A DNA stretch of 33,968 nucleotides from Roseovarius nitratireducens. Its GTDB lineage: Bacteria > Pseudomonadota > Alphaproteobacteria > Rhodobacterales > Rhodobacteraceae. Positions 27,563 to 33,968 of the stretch are shown in pieces. The stretch covers positions 1 through 33,968 of the forward strand of contig NZ_PDNI01000044.1 in NCBI RefSeq assembly GCF_002925845.1, in the 5' to 3' direction. Both the position numbers and the translations under genes were made by a program. The notes under the pieces were generated by a model, which did not search any database, was not told where the DNA came from, and was given only the letters and a program-made list of their open reading frames with translations. Within the stretch, counting starts at the first letter, position 1. Every line of letters starts with the position of its first letter.

Positions 27563-28411
27563 ATGACCGACCGTTCCTATCACGCGCCCGAGGGTGGGCT
27601 TCCGCCGCAGACCCGGCTGATGACCGGGCGCGCGGTGTTTACCGAGGCCTATGCCGTCATTCCCGGCGGCTGCATGAGCGATATCGTCGCAAGCCTGCTG
27701 CCGTTCTGGGAGGGCGCGCGATTCTGGGTTCTGGCGCGCCCGATGTCGGGCTTTGCCGAGACCTTCTCGCAGTATATCGCAGAGATCGCCCCCGGCGGCG
27801 GAAGCGATCACCCCGAGACCGAGCCGGGCACCGAGGCGGTGCTCTTCGTGCTGGATGGAACGATGCGTCTCCATATCGGTGAGGAGGCGCATGATCTGGG
27901 GCCGGGCGGCTATGCCTACATCCCCCCCGGCGCCGAGTGGCGGCTGCGCAACGCGGGCGATGCGCCGCTGCGCTTTCACTGGTTCCGCAAGCATTATGTC
28001 GCTGTCGAGGGGCTCGATTCCCCGCCGCCCCTGGTGCTCGACGAGCGCGAGATCGCGCCGGTGCCGATGCCCGACACGAATGGCGCATGGGCGACGACGC
28101 GCTTTGTCGATCCCGAGGACCTGCGTCACGACATGCACGTGACCATCGTCACGTTTCAGCCCGGCGGCGTGATCCCCTTCGAGGAGACGCACGTGATGGA
28201 GCACGGGCTCTACGTGCTCGAGGGCAAGGCCGTCTACCGGCTCAACCGCGACTGGGTCGAGGTCGAGGCAGGCGATTTCATGTGGTTGCGCGCGTTCTGT
28301 CCCCAGGCCTGCTATGCCGGGGGGCCGGGGCCATTTCGCTATCTGCTCTACAAGGACGTCAACCGACACATGCCGCTGGCGGCCCCGCCGCGCGCCCCGG
28401 TTGTGAGATGA
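27563..28411 (+). CDS. allE: (S)-ureidoglycine aminohydrolase (bicupin)
   Basis: A 282-residue two-cupin protein, predicted to convert (S)-ureidoglycine to (S)-ureidoglycolate and ammonia in purine (allantoin) breakdown. The N-terminal cupin spans about 60-140 and the C-terminal cupin about 190-265. The manganese ligands known in plant enzymes appear conserved as Glu208, His210, His214 and Gln248 (FEETHVMEHG then FCPQAC). A GAGAGA-like site precedes the ATG. No other allantoin or ureide genes lie in the window, so it stands alone among polysaccharide genes, unusual for a pathway enzyme. Assignment rests on overall family similarity and the metal motif. Confidence 0.9.
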   Translation: MTDRSYHAPEGGLPPQTRLMTGRAVFTEAYAVIPGGCMSDIVASLLPFWEGARFWVLARPMSGFAETFSQYIAEIAPGGGSDHPETEPGTEAVLFVLDGTMRLHIGEEAHDLGPGGYAYIPPGAEWRLRNAGDAPLRFHWFRKHYVAVEGLDSPPPLVLDEREIAPVPMPDTNGAWATTRFVDPEDLRHDMHVTIVTFQPGGVIPFEETHVMEHGLYVLEGKAVYRLNRDWVEVEAGDFMWLRAFCPQACYAGGPGPFRYLLYKDVNRHMPLAAPPRAPVVR

Positions 28412-28499
28412 CAAAAAATGCCCACAGTTTCACCTTAACCTTATACAAATACGCCACCATTTATGTATTGTAGCGCAAAATTCCATTCAGGAGCAGTTT
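28412..28499 (+). promoter_or_regulatory. AT-rich galU promoter region
   Basis: These 88 bases are much more AT-rich than the flanking genes. TATGTA or TATTGT (28462-28471) could be a -10, but no convincing -35 at the right distance was found. AGGAG (28489-28493) is a well placed ribosome binding site for galU. AT-rich regions like this can also bind Ros/MucR-type regulators, which is speculation here. Confidence 0.4.
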
Positions 28500-29393
28500 A
28501 TGCGTAAACGAGTAACCAAGGCGATCTTTCCGGTGGCGGGCCTCGGGACACGGTTTCTTCCGGCGACGAAGTCGGTGCCCAAGGAAATCATGACGCTCGT
28601 CGACCGCCCGCTGGTGCAATACGCCATCGACGAGGCGCGCGCCGCAGGTATCAAGGAATTCATCTTCGTCACGTCGCGCGGCAAGAACGCGCTCGAGGAT
28701 TATTTCGACAATGCCCCGCAGCTCGAGCAGGAGCTGCGCAAGAAGGGCAAGGACGAGCTTCTCGATATCCTCAAGTCCACCAACATGGACAGCGGCGAGA
28801 TCGCCTACATACGCCAGCACAAGCCGCTCGGCCTCGGCCACGCGGTGTGGTGCGCGCGTCGTTTCATTGCCAACGAGCCCTTTGCCGTGATCCTGCCCGA
28901 TGACGTGATCGCCGCGGAAAAGCCCTGCCTGCAGCAGATGGTCGAGGCGTTCGAGGAGACCGGCGGCAACATGGTCGCCGCGATGGAAGTGCCCGACGAC
29001 AGGACCAACGCCTACGGTATCCTCGACGTCAAGGAGGACATGGGCAGCATCGTCTCGACCAAGGGCATGGTGGAAAAGCCCGAGGCAGGCACCGCACCGT
29101 CCAACCTCGCGGTGATCGGGCGTTATATCCTGACGCCCACGGTGCTGCAGAAACTGAACAAGAAACAGACCGGCGCGGGCGGCGAAATCCAGCTTACCGA
29201 CGCGATCGACGCGGCGCGCGAGGATGGCGAGGAGGTCTACGGCTACCGCTTCCGCGGGCAGCGTTTTGATTGCGGGTCCAAGGCCGGGTTCCTTCAGGCG
29301 ACGGTGGCCTTTGCCCTGGCGCGCGACGACCTGCGCGACGACCTGTGGAATTACATCTCCGACACGGTCCACGCCGACAAAGCGGCGCAATAG
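28500..29393 (+). CDS. galU: UTP-glucose-1-phosphate uridylyltransferase
   Basis: A 297-residue UDP-glucose pyrophosphorylase, making UDP-glucose from UTP and glucose 1-phosphate for surface polysaccharides and glycolipids. The nucleotide-binding motif GLGTRFLPATKSVPKE is near residues 14-29. FAVILPDDVI (metal and base binding), NAYGILDV, KPEAGTAPSNLAVIGRYIL and GGEIQLTDAI are family signatures. The start ATG at 28500 has an AGGAG site six bases upstream. The AT-rich gap before it suggests its own promoter. The glycosyltransferase gene begins 73 bases after its stop and may be co-transcribed. Confidence 0.97.
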   Translation: MRKRVTKAIFPVAGLGTRFLPATKSVPKEIMTLVDRPLVQYAIDEARAAGIKEFIFVTSRGKNALEDYFDNAPQLEQELRKKGKDELLDILKSTNMDSGEIAYIRQHKPLGLGHAVWCARRFIANEPFAVILPDDVIAAEKPCLQQMVEAFEETGGNMVAAMEVPDDRTNAYGILDVKEDMGSIVSTKGMVEKPEAGTAPSNLAVIGRYILTPTVLQKLNKKQTGAGGEIQLTDAIDAAREDGEEVYGYRFRGQRFDCGSKAGFLQATVAFALARDDLRDDLWNYISDTVHADKAAQ

Positions 29394-29466
29394 GCGGACG
29401 CACGGACACTGGACTTTGCGACCGGGACCGCCGACCCTGAAACCGGGCAAGAAGGGGCGGCAGGCG

Positions 29467-30492
29467 GTGCGCGAGACCTTGAAAGACCTGATCCTGGCCT
29501 ACCGGTTGCGCTGGCGGCGGCGCAGGCTGCTGGCGCGGGCCGTGACAAAGCGGCGGCAGCTGCGCGCCGTCATCGACAGGACGGGGGGCATCGGGGCGGA
29601 CGACATCCTGTGCTTTGCCACGATGCGCAACGAGGCGCAGCGGGTCGGGCATTTTCTCACCCATCACCGGCGTCTCGGCGTGAATCACTTCCTGATCGTC
29701 GACAATGCCAGCGACGACGGCACGCGCGACCATCTCGCCGCGCAGGGCGACGTGTCGCTCTGGAGCACGGCGCACAGCTACAAGCGGTCGCGATTCGGGA
29801 TGGATTGGCTGACATGGCTCATGATGCGGCACGGGCACGGGCATTGGTGCCTGACGCTCGATGCCGACGAATGCCTCGTCTACCCCTATCACGAGACGCG
29901 GCCCCTGCCCGCGCTCTGCGATTGGCTGGAGCGCCAGGGGCGTGCGTCCTTTGGCGCGCTGATGCTCGACATGTATCCGAAAGGGCGGCTCTCGACGCAG
30001 CGCCACGCGCCCGGCGACGACCCGTTCCACAGCCTGTGCTGGTTCGACGCCGGCAATTACGGGCTGCGGCGCAAGGCGGACTTGCAGAACCTCTGGATAC
30101 AGGGCGGCCCCCGCGCGCGCCTGTTCTTTGCCACCGAGCCGCGCCGCGCGCCGACGATGGGCAAGGTGCCGCTGGTGAAATGGCACTGGCGCTATGCCTA
30201 TGTCAGCTCCAGTCACAGCCTGCTGCCGCGGCGGCTCAACCATGTCTATGCCACCGACGGGGGCGAGTTGACCTCCGGGGTGCTGCTGCATTCGAAATTC
30301 CTCGACACGGCGGTGGCCCGCGCGGGTGACGAAAAGCACCGGCAGGAGCATTTTGCCAATAGCGCGCTATACGACAGATATTACGACTCGCTTGCCGCCG
30401 ACCCGGACCTGTGGTGCCCGCGTTCCACCCGGCTCGCCGGTTGGCGGCAACTCGAGGCGCTGGGATTGATGTCGCGGGGCGGGTGGATCTAA
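29467..30492 (+). CDS. Glycosyltransferase, family 2-like
   Basis: A 341-residue predicted glycosyltransferase. The N-terminus is strongly basic (RLRWRRRRLLARAVTKRRQ), compatible with association with the inner membrane. The GT-A-like fold is seen in ILCFATMRNEAQRVGHFLTHH, FLIVDNASDDGT and the metal-binding DADE at 132-135. Conserved MLDMYPKG and KWHWRYAYVSSSH segments place it in a roseobacter-type glycosyltransferase group of unknown donor and acceptor. GTG at 29467 is preferred because AAGGGG lies nine bases before it; a TTG at 29416 is possible. Its TAA shares bases with the convergent HD gene's TAG. Confidence 0.87.
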   Translation: MRETLKDLILAYRLRWRRRRLLARAVTKRRQLRAVIDRTGGIGADDILCFATMRNEAQRVGHFLTHHRRLGVNHFLIVDNASDDGTRDHLAAQGDVSLWSTAHSYKRSRFGMDWLTWLMMRHGHGHWCLTLDADECLVYPYHETRPLPALCDWLERQGRASFGALMLDMYPKGRLSTQRHAPGDDPFHSLCWFDAGNYGLRRKADLQNLWIQGGPRARLFFATEPRRAPTMGKVPLVKWHWRYAYVSSSHSLLPRRLNHVYATDGGELTSGVLLHSKFLDTAVARAGDEKHRQEHFANSALYDRYYDSLAADPDLWCPRSTRLAGWRQLEALGLMSRGGWI

Positions 30493-31082
30493 CCCATCTC
30501 CGCGATCAGCGCCTTGTGTCGCGCGAGATAGGCCGCGCGCGTCTCGACCGGGGGGCGCAGGCTCAGGCTCAGGCCCTCCATTAGCGCGCTGTCGGGTTTG
30601 CCGAAGAAGCGGTCGGCCTCGGTCACGGTAAACCCGGCGATTTCAGTGGCCTCCATCCAGGCGCTGACCTTGTCGGCGCGCTTGATCTGCCGCTTGACCT
30701 GCGCGGGCAGTGTGGCGGGCAGGCCGAACCGCAAATGCACCGCCGCCGCCAGCCGCTTGTCGAGCTCGTCATAGCCCGGCCCAACCGCGTTCTTGACCGG
30801 CGAGATCATGTCGCCGATGACGTATTCCGGGGCATCGTGCAAGAGCGCCGCGAGCCGCCATTTTGACGGTGCGCGCGGTGCTAGGCGGGAATAGAGCCGC
30901 TCCACCAGAAGCGAGTGCTCGGCCACCGAATAGGGAAAATCCCCCAGCGTCTGCCCGTTCCAGCGCGCGACGAAGCTCAGCCCATGTGCGATATCCTCGA
31001 TCTCGATATCGACGGGCGTGGGGTCGAGCAGGTCGAGCCTGCGGCCCGAGAGCATCTTTTGCCAGGCGCGGGGTTTGGGCAT
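30489..31082 (-). CDS. HD-domain phosphohydrolase, YfbR-like
   Basis: A 197-residue HD-superfamily protein. IAHGLSFVARWNGQT, FPYSVAEHSLLV (His56) and ALLHDAPEYVIGDMISPVK (HD at 82-83) provide metal ligands as in YfbR-type 5'-deoxynucleotidases, so hydrolysis of nucleoside monophosphates is plausible but not proven. The ATG at 31082 is chosen because the conserved domain starts soon after and a GGAG site precedes it; the longer frame to 31307 overlaps the methyltransferase gene without similarity. Its stop overlaps that of the convergent glycosyltransferase by sharing two bases (CTAA at 30489-30492). Confidence 0.9.
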   Translation of the reverse strand: MPKPRAWQKMLSGRRLDLLDPTPVDIEIEDIAHGLSFVARWNGQTLGDFPYSVAEHSLLVERLYSRLAPRAPSKWRLAALLHDAPEYVIGDMISPVKNAVGPGYDELDKRLAAAVHLRFGLPATLPAQVKRQIKRADKVSAWMEATEIAGFTVTEADRFFGKPDSALMEGLSLSLRPPVETRAAYLARHKALIAEMG

Positions 31083-31110
31083 GGGGGCTCCGGTCTTTGG
31101 GTGACCCTCA

Positions 31111-32025
31111 TTAGCGGGACTGCGGGAGATTTGCAAAGCGCGCGGCGATGGCGGCGAGGAGCGGCGAACCCTCCCTTGCGGCGATGTAGTTGTAGCCCTT
31201 GAACGGATCGCGCTTGAGGGCGTGGATGGAGGCGAGGTCCGGCATGGAAACAAGGCCGTTTCCGGCGGAATAGAGCCGCATGTCGGGCTGATCCAGCAGG
31301 TGCGCACTGACCGTGCAGTCCGGATCGTTTCCGTGATCCTCGTAGATCAGCACCGCGCCGTCCTTGAGCGCGCGGGCGGCGCCGTCGATGGCCGCGATCT
31401 CGGCCCCCTCGACATCGAGCTTGATGAGCGCGGGCTGGCCTGCGGGCACGAGATCATCGACGGCTAGTGTGGTTACGGTCTCGACATGATCCTGAGCGCG
31501 AGTGGGTCCATCGCCCGCGAGCCGGGCAGAGGCGTGGCTGAGATGGGTGTTGACGAATTCCAGCGTATTTCCCGAGCGCCCGTGAATCGCCGCGCGGTGC
31601 AGGGTGACCTTGGGCAGGTGCCCGGCATTGGCCTGTAACGCGGCAAAGGTGGCATTCGAGGCCTCGACCGCGATGACACGGTCAAAGAGCGGTGCGGCTC
31701 GGGTGGTCCAATAGCCCTTGTTTGCGCCGAGATCGCAAAAGAGAGGGGCGGCCCCGGCGGCGGCGCGAAGGACGGCGGCGACCTCGGGCTCGTAGGGCGC
31801 GCGCCAGAGCGCGAACCGCGTCCAGTAGCCGTCATCGAGTGCGATGCGATAGGGCGGCGCGCCGTCCTCGTGCAGCCAGACCGCCGTGCCGGAGGGAAAC
31901 AGCCGCCCAAGCCCCCGCGCAAAACGGCCATAGAGACCGCGCGTCACCGCGACGCGGAAGAGCGCCATCAACAGGGCGTATTGCAGCCGCGCCGCGGGGC
32001 CGGAAAAGGTGAGGTGGCGTGTCAT
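31111..32025 (-). CDS. FkbM-family SAM-dependent methyltransferase
   Basis: A 304-residue methyltransferase of the FkbM family. The SAM-binding loop CDLGANKGYWT and the acidic VIAVEAS strand are followed by the family signature LIKLDVEGAE. FkbM members methylate oxygen on sugars, polyketides or other small molecules, and many lie in surface-polysaccharide loci, as here. The substrate cannot be predicted. ATG at 32025 is chosen; in-frame upstream GTG codons could extend it by about ten residues. It precedes the HD gene on the minus strand with 28 bases between and is divergent from the small secreted gene. Confidence 0.88.
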   Translation of the reverse strand: MTRHLTFSGPAARLQYALLMALFRVAVTRGLYGRFARGLGRLFPSGTAVWLHEDGAPPYRIALDDGYWTRFALWRAPYEPEVAAVLRAAAGAAPLFCDLGANKGYWTTRAAPLFDRVIAVEASNATFAALQANAGHLPKVTLHRAAIHGRSGNTLEFVNTHLSHASARLAGDGPTRAQDHVETVTTLAVDDLVPAGQPALIKLDVEGAEIAAIDGAARALKDGAVLIYEDHGNDPDCTVSAHLLDQPDMRLYSAGNGLVSMPDLASIHALKRDPFKGYNYIAAREGSPLLAAIAARFANLPQSR

Positions 32026-32179
32026 CCACCCGAGGTAGCCCCGAAGCGTGCCCGGCACCAGAGGCACACGCGCGCCTCGCGCGGTTGTGCGCCGAATTTT
32101 AGTGCGGTGTGGCACCGCCGTTCCCAGATTCTGGACAGAGGTCGCGCAACCCGCGCGCCCGGTATCAATGGAGGACACC

Positions 32180-32500
32180 ATGTTCAAACGTCTTTGTTCC
32201 ACCGCACTCATCTTTGGCGCCGCCGCGCTTGCCCCGCCGCTTGCGGCGCAGGCGCAGGCACAGGGCGTGGCCTGCCTGCCACGCGATGCGCTCGTCGAGC
32301 GGCTTGAGGGCCGTTACAAGGAAAGCCCCGCCGGGGGCGGCTTGCAGAGCCCGCAGCAGTTGCTCGAGGTCTGGGCCTCGGAAGAGACCGGCAGCTTTAC
32401 CGTTTTCGTCACGCGTCCCAACGGGGTGAGCTGTATCGTGGCGACCGGTCAGAACTGGACCGGGGCCACCACCGCCGCCGCCGGGGGCGTGGCGGGATGA
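32180..32500 (+). CDS. Small secreted protein of unknown function
   Basis: A 106-residue protein with a clear signal peptide (MFKRLCSTALIFGAAALAPPLAAQAQAQ). The mature part is only about 77 residues and has two cysteines (32 and 85) that could form one disulfide. It ends in an Ala/Gly/Thr-rich tail. I do not recognise the family. The ATG at 32180 has a GGAGG site six bases upstream; an earlier ATG at 32168 overlaps that site and is unlikely. It is divergent from the FkbM gene, and the 142-base gap before it shows no clear promoter. The ahcY gene begins 72 bases after its stop with its own promoter candidate. Confidence 0.8.
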   Translation: MFKRLCSTALIFGAAALAPPLAAQAQAQGVACLPRDALVERLEGRYKESPAGGGLQSPQQLLEVWASEETGSFTVFVTRPNGVSCIVATGQNWTGATTAAAGGVAG

Positions 32501-32507
32501 TCGCGCA

Positions 32508-32536
32508 TTGCCCAATCGGGGGGCGAGTGCTATCTG
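32508..32536 (+). promoter_or_regulatory. Candidate ahcY promoter
   Basis: TTGCCC (32508-32513) and TATCTG (32531-32536) are separated by 17 bases. Transcription would start near 32543, giving a short leader with AAGGAG (32556-32561) before the ATG. The region also holds a G-run (32518-32523) complementary to a C-run beside the ATG (32565-32570), which matters only if transcripts begin further upstream. Confidence 0.45.
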
Positions 32537-32572
32537 CCTCGCGATATTGCAACGCAAGGAGCCACCCCCCGA

Positions 32573-33967
32573 ATGGCACAGGATTACATCGTCAAGGACA
32601 TCGCGCTCGCGGGTTATGGCCGCAAGGAACTCGACATCGCCGAAACCGAGATGCCGGGCCTGATGGCGCTCCGCGCGGACTACGGCGAGGACAAGCCGCT
32701 CAAGGGCGCGCGGATCGCCGGCAGCCTGCACATGACCATTCAGACCGCCGTGCTGATCGAGACGCTGGTGGAGCTGGGCGCGAGCGTGCGCTGGGCGTCG
32801 TGCAACATCTTCTCCACCCAGGATCACGCCGCGGCGGCGATCGCCGAGGGCGGCACGCCGGTCTTTGCCATCAAGGGCGAAAGCCTCGAGGAATACTGGG
32901 ATTACTGCGACCGGATCTTCCGGTTTCCCGAGGGTGGCGCCAACTTGATCCTCGACGATGGCGGCGATGCCACGCTCTATATCCTGATGGGGGCCCGCGT
33001 CGAGGAGGGCGAGACCGACCTGATCGAGACGCCCACCTCGGAAGAGGAAGAGGCGCTATTCGCGCAGATTCGCAAACGCATGGCCGAAAGCCCCGGCTGG
33101 TTCGTGAAGCAGCGCCACATGATCAAGGGTGTCTCGGAAGAGACCACCACCGGCGTGCACCGGCTCTACAAGATGATGGAGAAGGGGCACCTGCCGTTCC
33201 CGGCGATCAACGTCAATGACAGCGTCACCAAGTCGAAATTCGACAACAAGTATGGCTGCAAGGAAAGCCTCGTCGACGGCATCCGCCGTGCCACCGACAC
33301 GATGATGGCGGGCAAGGTTGCCGTCGTCTGCGGCTATGGCGATGTCGGCAAGGGGTCTGCCGCGAGCCTGCGCGGGGCCGGCGCGCGGGTCAAGGTGACC
33401 GAGGTCGATCCGATCTGCGCGCTTCAGGCGGCGATGGACGGCTTCGAGGTGACGGTGCTGGAAGACGTGGTCGACAGCGCCGACATCTTCATCACCACCA
33501 CCGGCAACAAGGACGTGATCCGCATCGAGCACATGCGCGCGATGAAGGACATGGCGATCGTCGGCAATATTGGCCATTTCGACAATGAAATTCAGGTGGC
33601 GACGCTCAAGAACCACAAGTGGACCAACATCAAGGACCAGGTGGACATGATCGAGATGCCCTCGGGCAACCGGATCATCCTGTTGTCGGAGGGGCGGCTT
33701 CTGAACCTCGGCAACGCCACCGGGCACCCGTCCTTCGTGATGTCGGCCTCGTTCACCAACCAGGTCCTGGCGCAGATCGAGCTTTGGACCAGGGGCGAGA
33801 ATTACGGCAACGAGGTCTATGTCCTGCCCAAGCACCTCGATGAAAAGGTGGCGCGCCTGCACCTGGACCGCATCGGCGTCAAACTGACCGAACTGCGCCC
33901 CGACCAGGCGGAGTATATCGGCGTGACGCCGGAAGGGCCGTTCAAGCCCGAGCATTACCGGTATTGA
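32573..33967 (+). CDS. ahcY: S-adenosylhomocysteine hydrolase
   Basis: A 464-residue adenosylhomocysteinase that splits S-adenosylhomocysteine into adenosine and homocysteine, keeping SAM-dependent methylation (including UbiG and FkbM here) free of product inhibition. The N-terminal catalytic region shows [17 protein letters not shown] and [32 protein letters not shown] is the hinge and substrate region. The NAD-binding loop is [19 protein letters not shown]. The C-terminal KPEHYRY, needed for cofactor binding in the neighbouring subunit, is complete. The length is normal for bacterial enzymes with the insertion near residue 150-190. The stop lies one base from the window end. Confidence 0.98.
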   Translation: MAQDYIVKDIALAGYGRKELDIAETEMPGLMALRADYGEDKPLKGARIAGSLHMTIQTAVLIETLVELGASVRWASCNIFSTQDHAAAAIAEGGTPVFAIKGESLEEYWDYCDRIFRFPEGGANLILDDGGDATLYILMGARVEEGETDLIETPTSEEEEALFAQIRKRMAESPGWFVKQRHMIKGVSEETTTGVHRLYKMMEKGHLPFPAINVNDSVTKSKFDNKYGCKESLVDGIRRATDTMMAGKVAVVCGYGDVGKGSAASLRGAGARVKVTEVDPICALQAAMDGFEVTVLEDVVDSADIFITTTGNKDVIRIEHMRAMKDMAIVGNIGHFDNEIQVATLKNHKWTNIKDQVDMIEMPSGNRIILLSEGRLLNLGNATGHPSFVMSASFTNQVLAQIELWTRGENYGNEVYVLPKHLDEKVARLHLDRIGVKLTELRPDQAEYIGVTPEGPFKPEHYRY

Positions 33968-33968
33968 G

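Noticed and set aside
32501-32572. SAH or SAM/SAH riboswitch upstream of ahcY
   Set aside because: The interval is only 72 bases and does not show the conserved cores I know for these classes; a promoter in the same place would leave a leader of about 30 bases.

Overview
The window looks like chromosomal DNA from an alphaproteobacterium of the family Rhodobacteraceae (roseobacter-like). The evidence is high GC content, the run maf-aroE-coaE-dnaQ, the block rimP-nusA-ylxR-infB, an alphaproteobacterial-type RpoH (CTTG-N18-CCTATATAG) promoter in front of dnaK, and a PstS-like/OmpA fusion protein of a kind I associate with this family. No species can be named from sequence alone.

Layout. Positions 1-540 carry one end of an IS200-type element: a TnpA HUH transposase on the minus strand, hairpins near both ends, and a 27-bp perfect inverted repeat over its own ribosome binding site. 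Positions 541-937 are AT-rich, have no convincing gene and hold a cluster of near-consensus DnaA boxes. Next to maf-aroE-coaE-dnaQ, which flanks the replication origin in several alphaproteobacteria, this is best read as all or part of oriC. Most genes rightward are on the + strand, as expected for a fork leaving this point.

Positions 937-3644 are a tightly overlapping operon (maf, aroE, coaE, dnaQ). Then come ubiG (-), prolyl aminopeptidase and the AFG1-type ATPase zapE (+), and the transcription/translation operon rimP-nusA-ylxR-infB (6646-12064), closed by a strong terminator and with a terminator-like hairpin in its leader. A minus-strand operon (parvulin isomerase, argJ, mutT) is divergent from secA. 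After secA are two envelope genes: an anchored protein of unknown function and a PstS-like/OmpA fusion. radC, dnaJ and dnaK lie on the minus strand with a heat-shock promoter, and alkB diverges from dnaK.

The last 9 kb is a mixed surface-polysaccharide and metabolic region: an ABC-2 polysaccharide-export permease without its ATPase, cysQ, kdsB, an (S)-ureidoglycine aminohydrolase, galU, a family 2-like glycosyltransferase, an HD hydrolase, an FkbM methyltransferase, a small secreted protein, and ahcY complete at the right edge.

Nearly all coding sequence is housekeeping. The most notable signals are the origin beside an insertion element, the self-masking transposase leader, several hairpins placed exactly on stop codons or ribosome binding sites, and the two envelope proteins downstream of secA. 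I found no tRNA, rRNA, CRISPR array or defence system, and no clearly new multi-gene system.
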